The position numbers and the translations under genes are program-made. The notes under the pieces are model-generated. The model was given only the letters and a program-made list of their open reading frames with translations, made no database searches and was not told the DNA's origin. A DNA stretch of 61,355 nt from Caldifarciminota bacterium (lineage in GTDB: Bacteria > Hydrothermota > Hydrothermia > WGAB01): positions 1 through 61,355 of the forward strand of contig WFXO01000006.1 in assembly GCA_015490555.1 (NCBI GenBank). The letters are read 5' to 3'. Shown piece by piece: positions 61,069 to 61,355 of the stretch. Position 1 is the stretch's first letter, and every line of letters starts with the position of its first letter.

Positions 61069-61355
61069 TCACCCTCCCTTCTTAGAGGAGGAACTCAATA
61101 CTGCGCGGATCGAGTCCTTTTCTACTTTTACAACGACCTCTTGAGCGACCCGCAAGGACACCGTCTCATTGTCTACCCGAACGACTTGCCCGATGAGGCC
61201 ACCTGCTGTCACGACTCGGTCCCCCTTTTTCAGTGCAGCCAGCATTTGTTTCCGTTTCTTTTCCTGGCGACTCTGGGGAAGAATAATCAGAAAATAAAAC
61301 ACAACGAAGATAAACACAAAGGGAAGTAAGAGGCCAATGAGTCCCGGTCCTTGAG
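61069..61355 (-). CDS. yajC: Sec translocon accessory protein YajC, 5' end beyond window
   Basis: A small membrane protein of the SecDF-YajC complex. The visible part (95 codons) has one transmembrane helix (GLIGLLLPFVFIFVVFYFLI), then the family motif LPQSRQEKKRKQMLAALKKG, GDRVVTAGGLIGQVVRVDNE and a variable charged tail. The frame is open through the last base of the window, so the true start lies outside. A GTG at 61317 would cut the membrane helix and is rejected. It is upstream of def in the same direction. Confidence 0.9.
   Translation of the reverse strand, partial: QGPGLIGLLLPFVFIFVVFYFLIILPQSRQEKKRKQMLAALKKGDRVVTAGGLIGQVVRVDNETVSLRVAQEVVVKVEKDSIRAVLSSSSKKGG

Noticed and set aside
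1..61355. CRISPR arrays, insertion sequences, integrases, toxin-antitoxin or phage genes
   Set aside because: I looked for repeat-spacer patterns, transposase motifs and terminal inverted repeats and found none; the window looks like core chromosome.

Overview
The window comes from a diderm (outer-membrane) bacterium with fermentative or anaerobic-type central metabolism. BamA, LptD and a periplasmic HtrA indicate an outer membrane. Two secreted proteins end in domains resembling type IX secretion sorting tails, which points to the Fibrobacteres-Chlorobi-Bacteroidetes group or a related candidate lineage (WOR-3/Hydrothermae type). That placement is an inference; no 16S rRNA gene is present. 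Promoters are classical sigma-70 (TTGACA-17-TATAAT). Genes with a Shine-Dalgarno sequence coexist with several whose -10 box lies only 6-8 nt from the start codon, as expected for leaderless mRNAs.

Layout. Positions 1-104 hold the start of an M42-type peptidase. Positions 353-12708 (minus) are one long run: grpE-dnaK-dnaJ-rpsU-mutS2-dnaG-rpoD, then a DUF1844 gene, deoC and uvrC. This joins the chaperone operon to the macromolecular-synthesis operon. Positions 12936-18705 (plus) carry a pair of M16 peptidases, pyrF and a malic enzyme/phosphotransacetylase fusion. lptD (minus) and tsaE (plus) diverge at 20.78 kb. Positions 21263-27659 (minus) carry tnaA, pyk, an unknown gene and a GCS2-like ligase, then tRNA-Val followed 5 nt later by birA. 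Positions 28039-34399 (plus) hold a glycosyltransferase, a cyclophilin, an acyl-CoA synthetase, a VCBS/sorting-tail protein and a CCA-adding-type enzyme. Positions 34411-41402 (minus) form an envelope/proteostasis run: TPR membrane protein, clpC, bamA, htrA. Positions 41549-45906 (minus) encode pyruvate:ferredoxin oxidoreductase, whose ferredoxin subunit is fused to a GltD-like flavoprotein. Positions 46063-53373 (plus) hold a Ser/Thr kinase-UvrD helicase fusion, a second sorting-tail protein, a CelD-type acetyltransferase and a GT4 glycosyltransferase. Positions 53384-59614 (minus) are a sugar cluster: epimerase, nucleotidyltransferase, GH57 glucanotransferase, galT and an FAD oxidase. A non-coding stretch with a long closing stem (59738-59934) follows nadD; def and yajC (running off the end) complete the window.

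Functional threads. Malic enzyme, pyruvate kinase, tryptophanase and pyruvate:ferredoxin oxidoreductase all meet at pyruvate. GH57, galT and the nucleotidyltransferase suggest alpha-glucan and sugar-phosphate turnover. The clearest novelty candidates are the kinase-helicase fusion, the near-leaderless tRNA-birA junction, the repeated leaderless-promoter geometry and the possible structured RNA after nadD.
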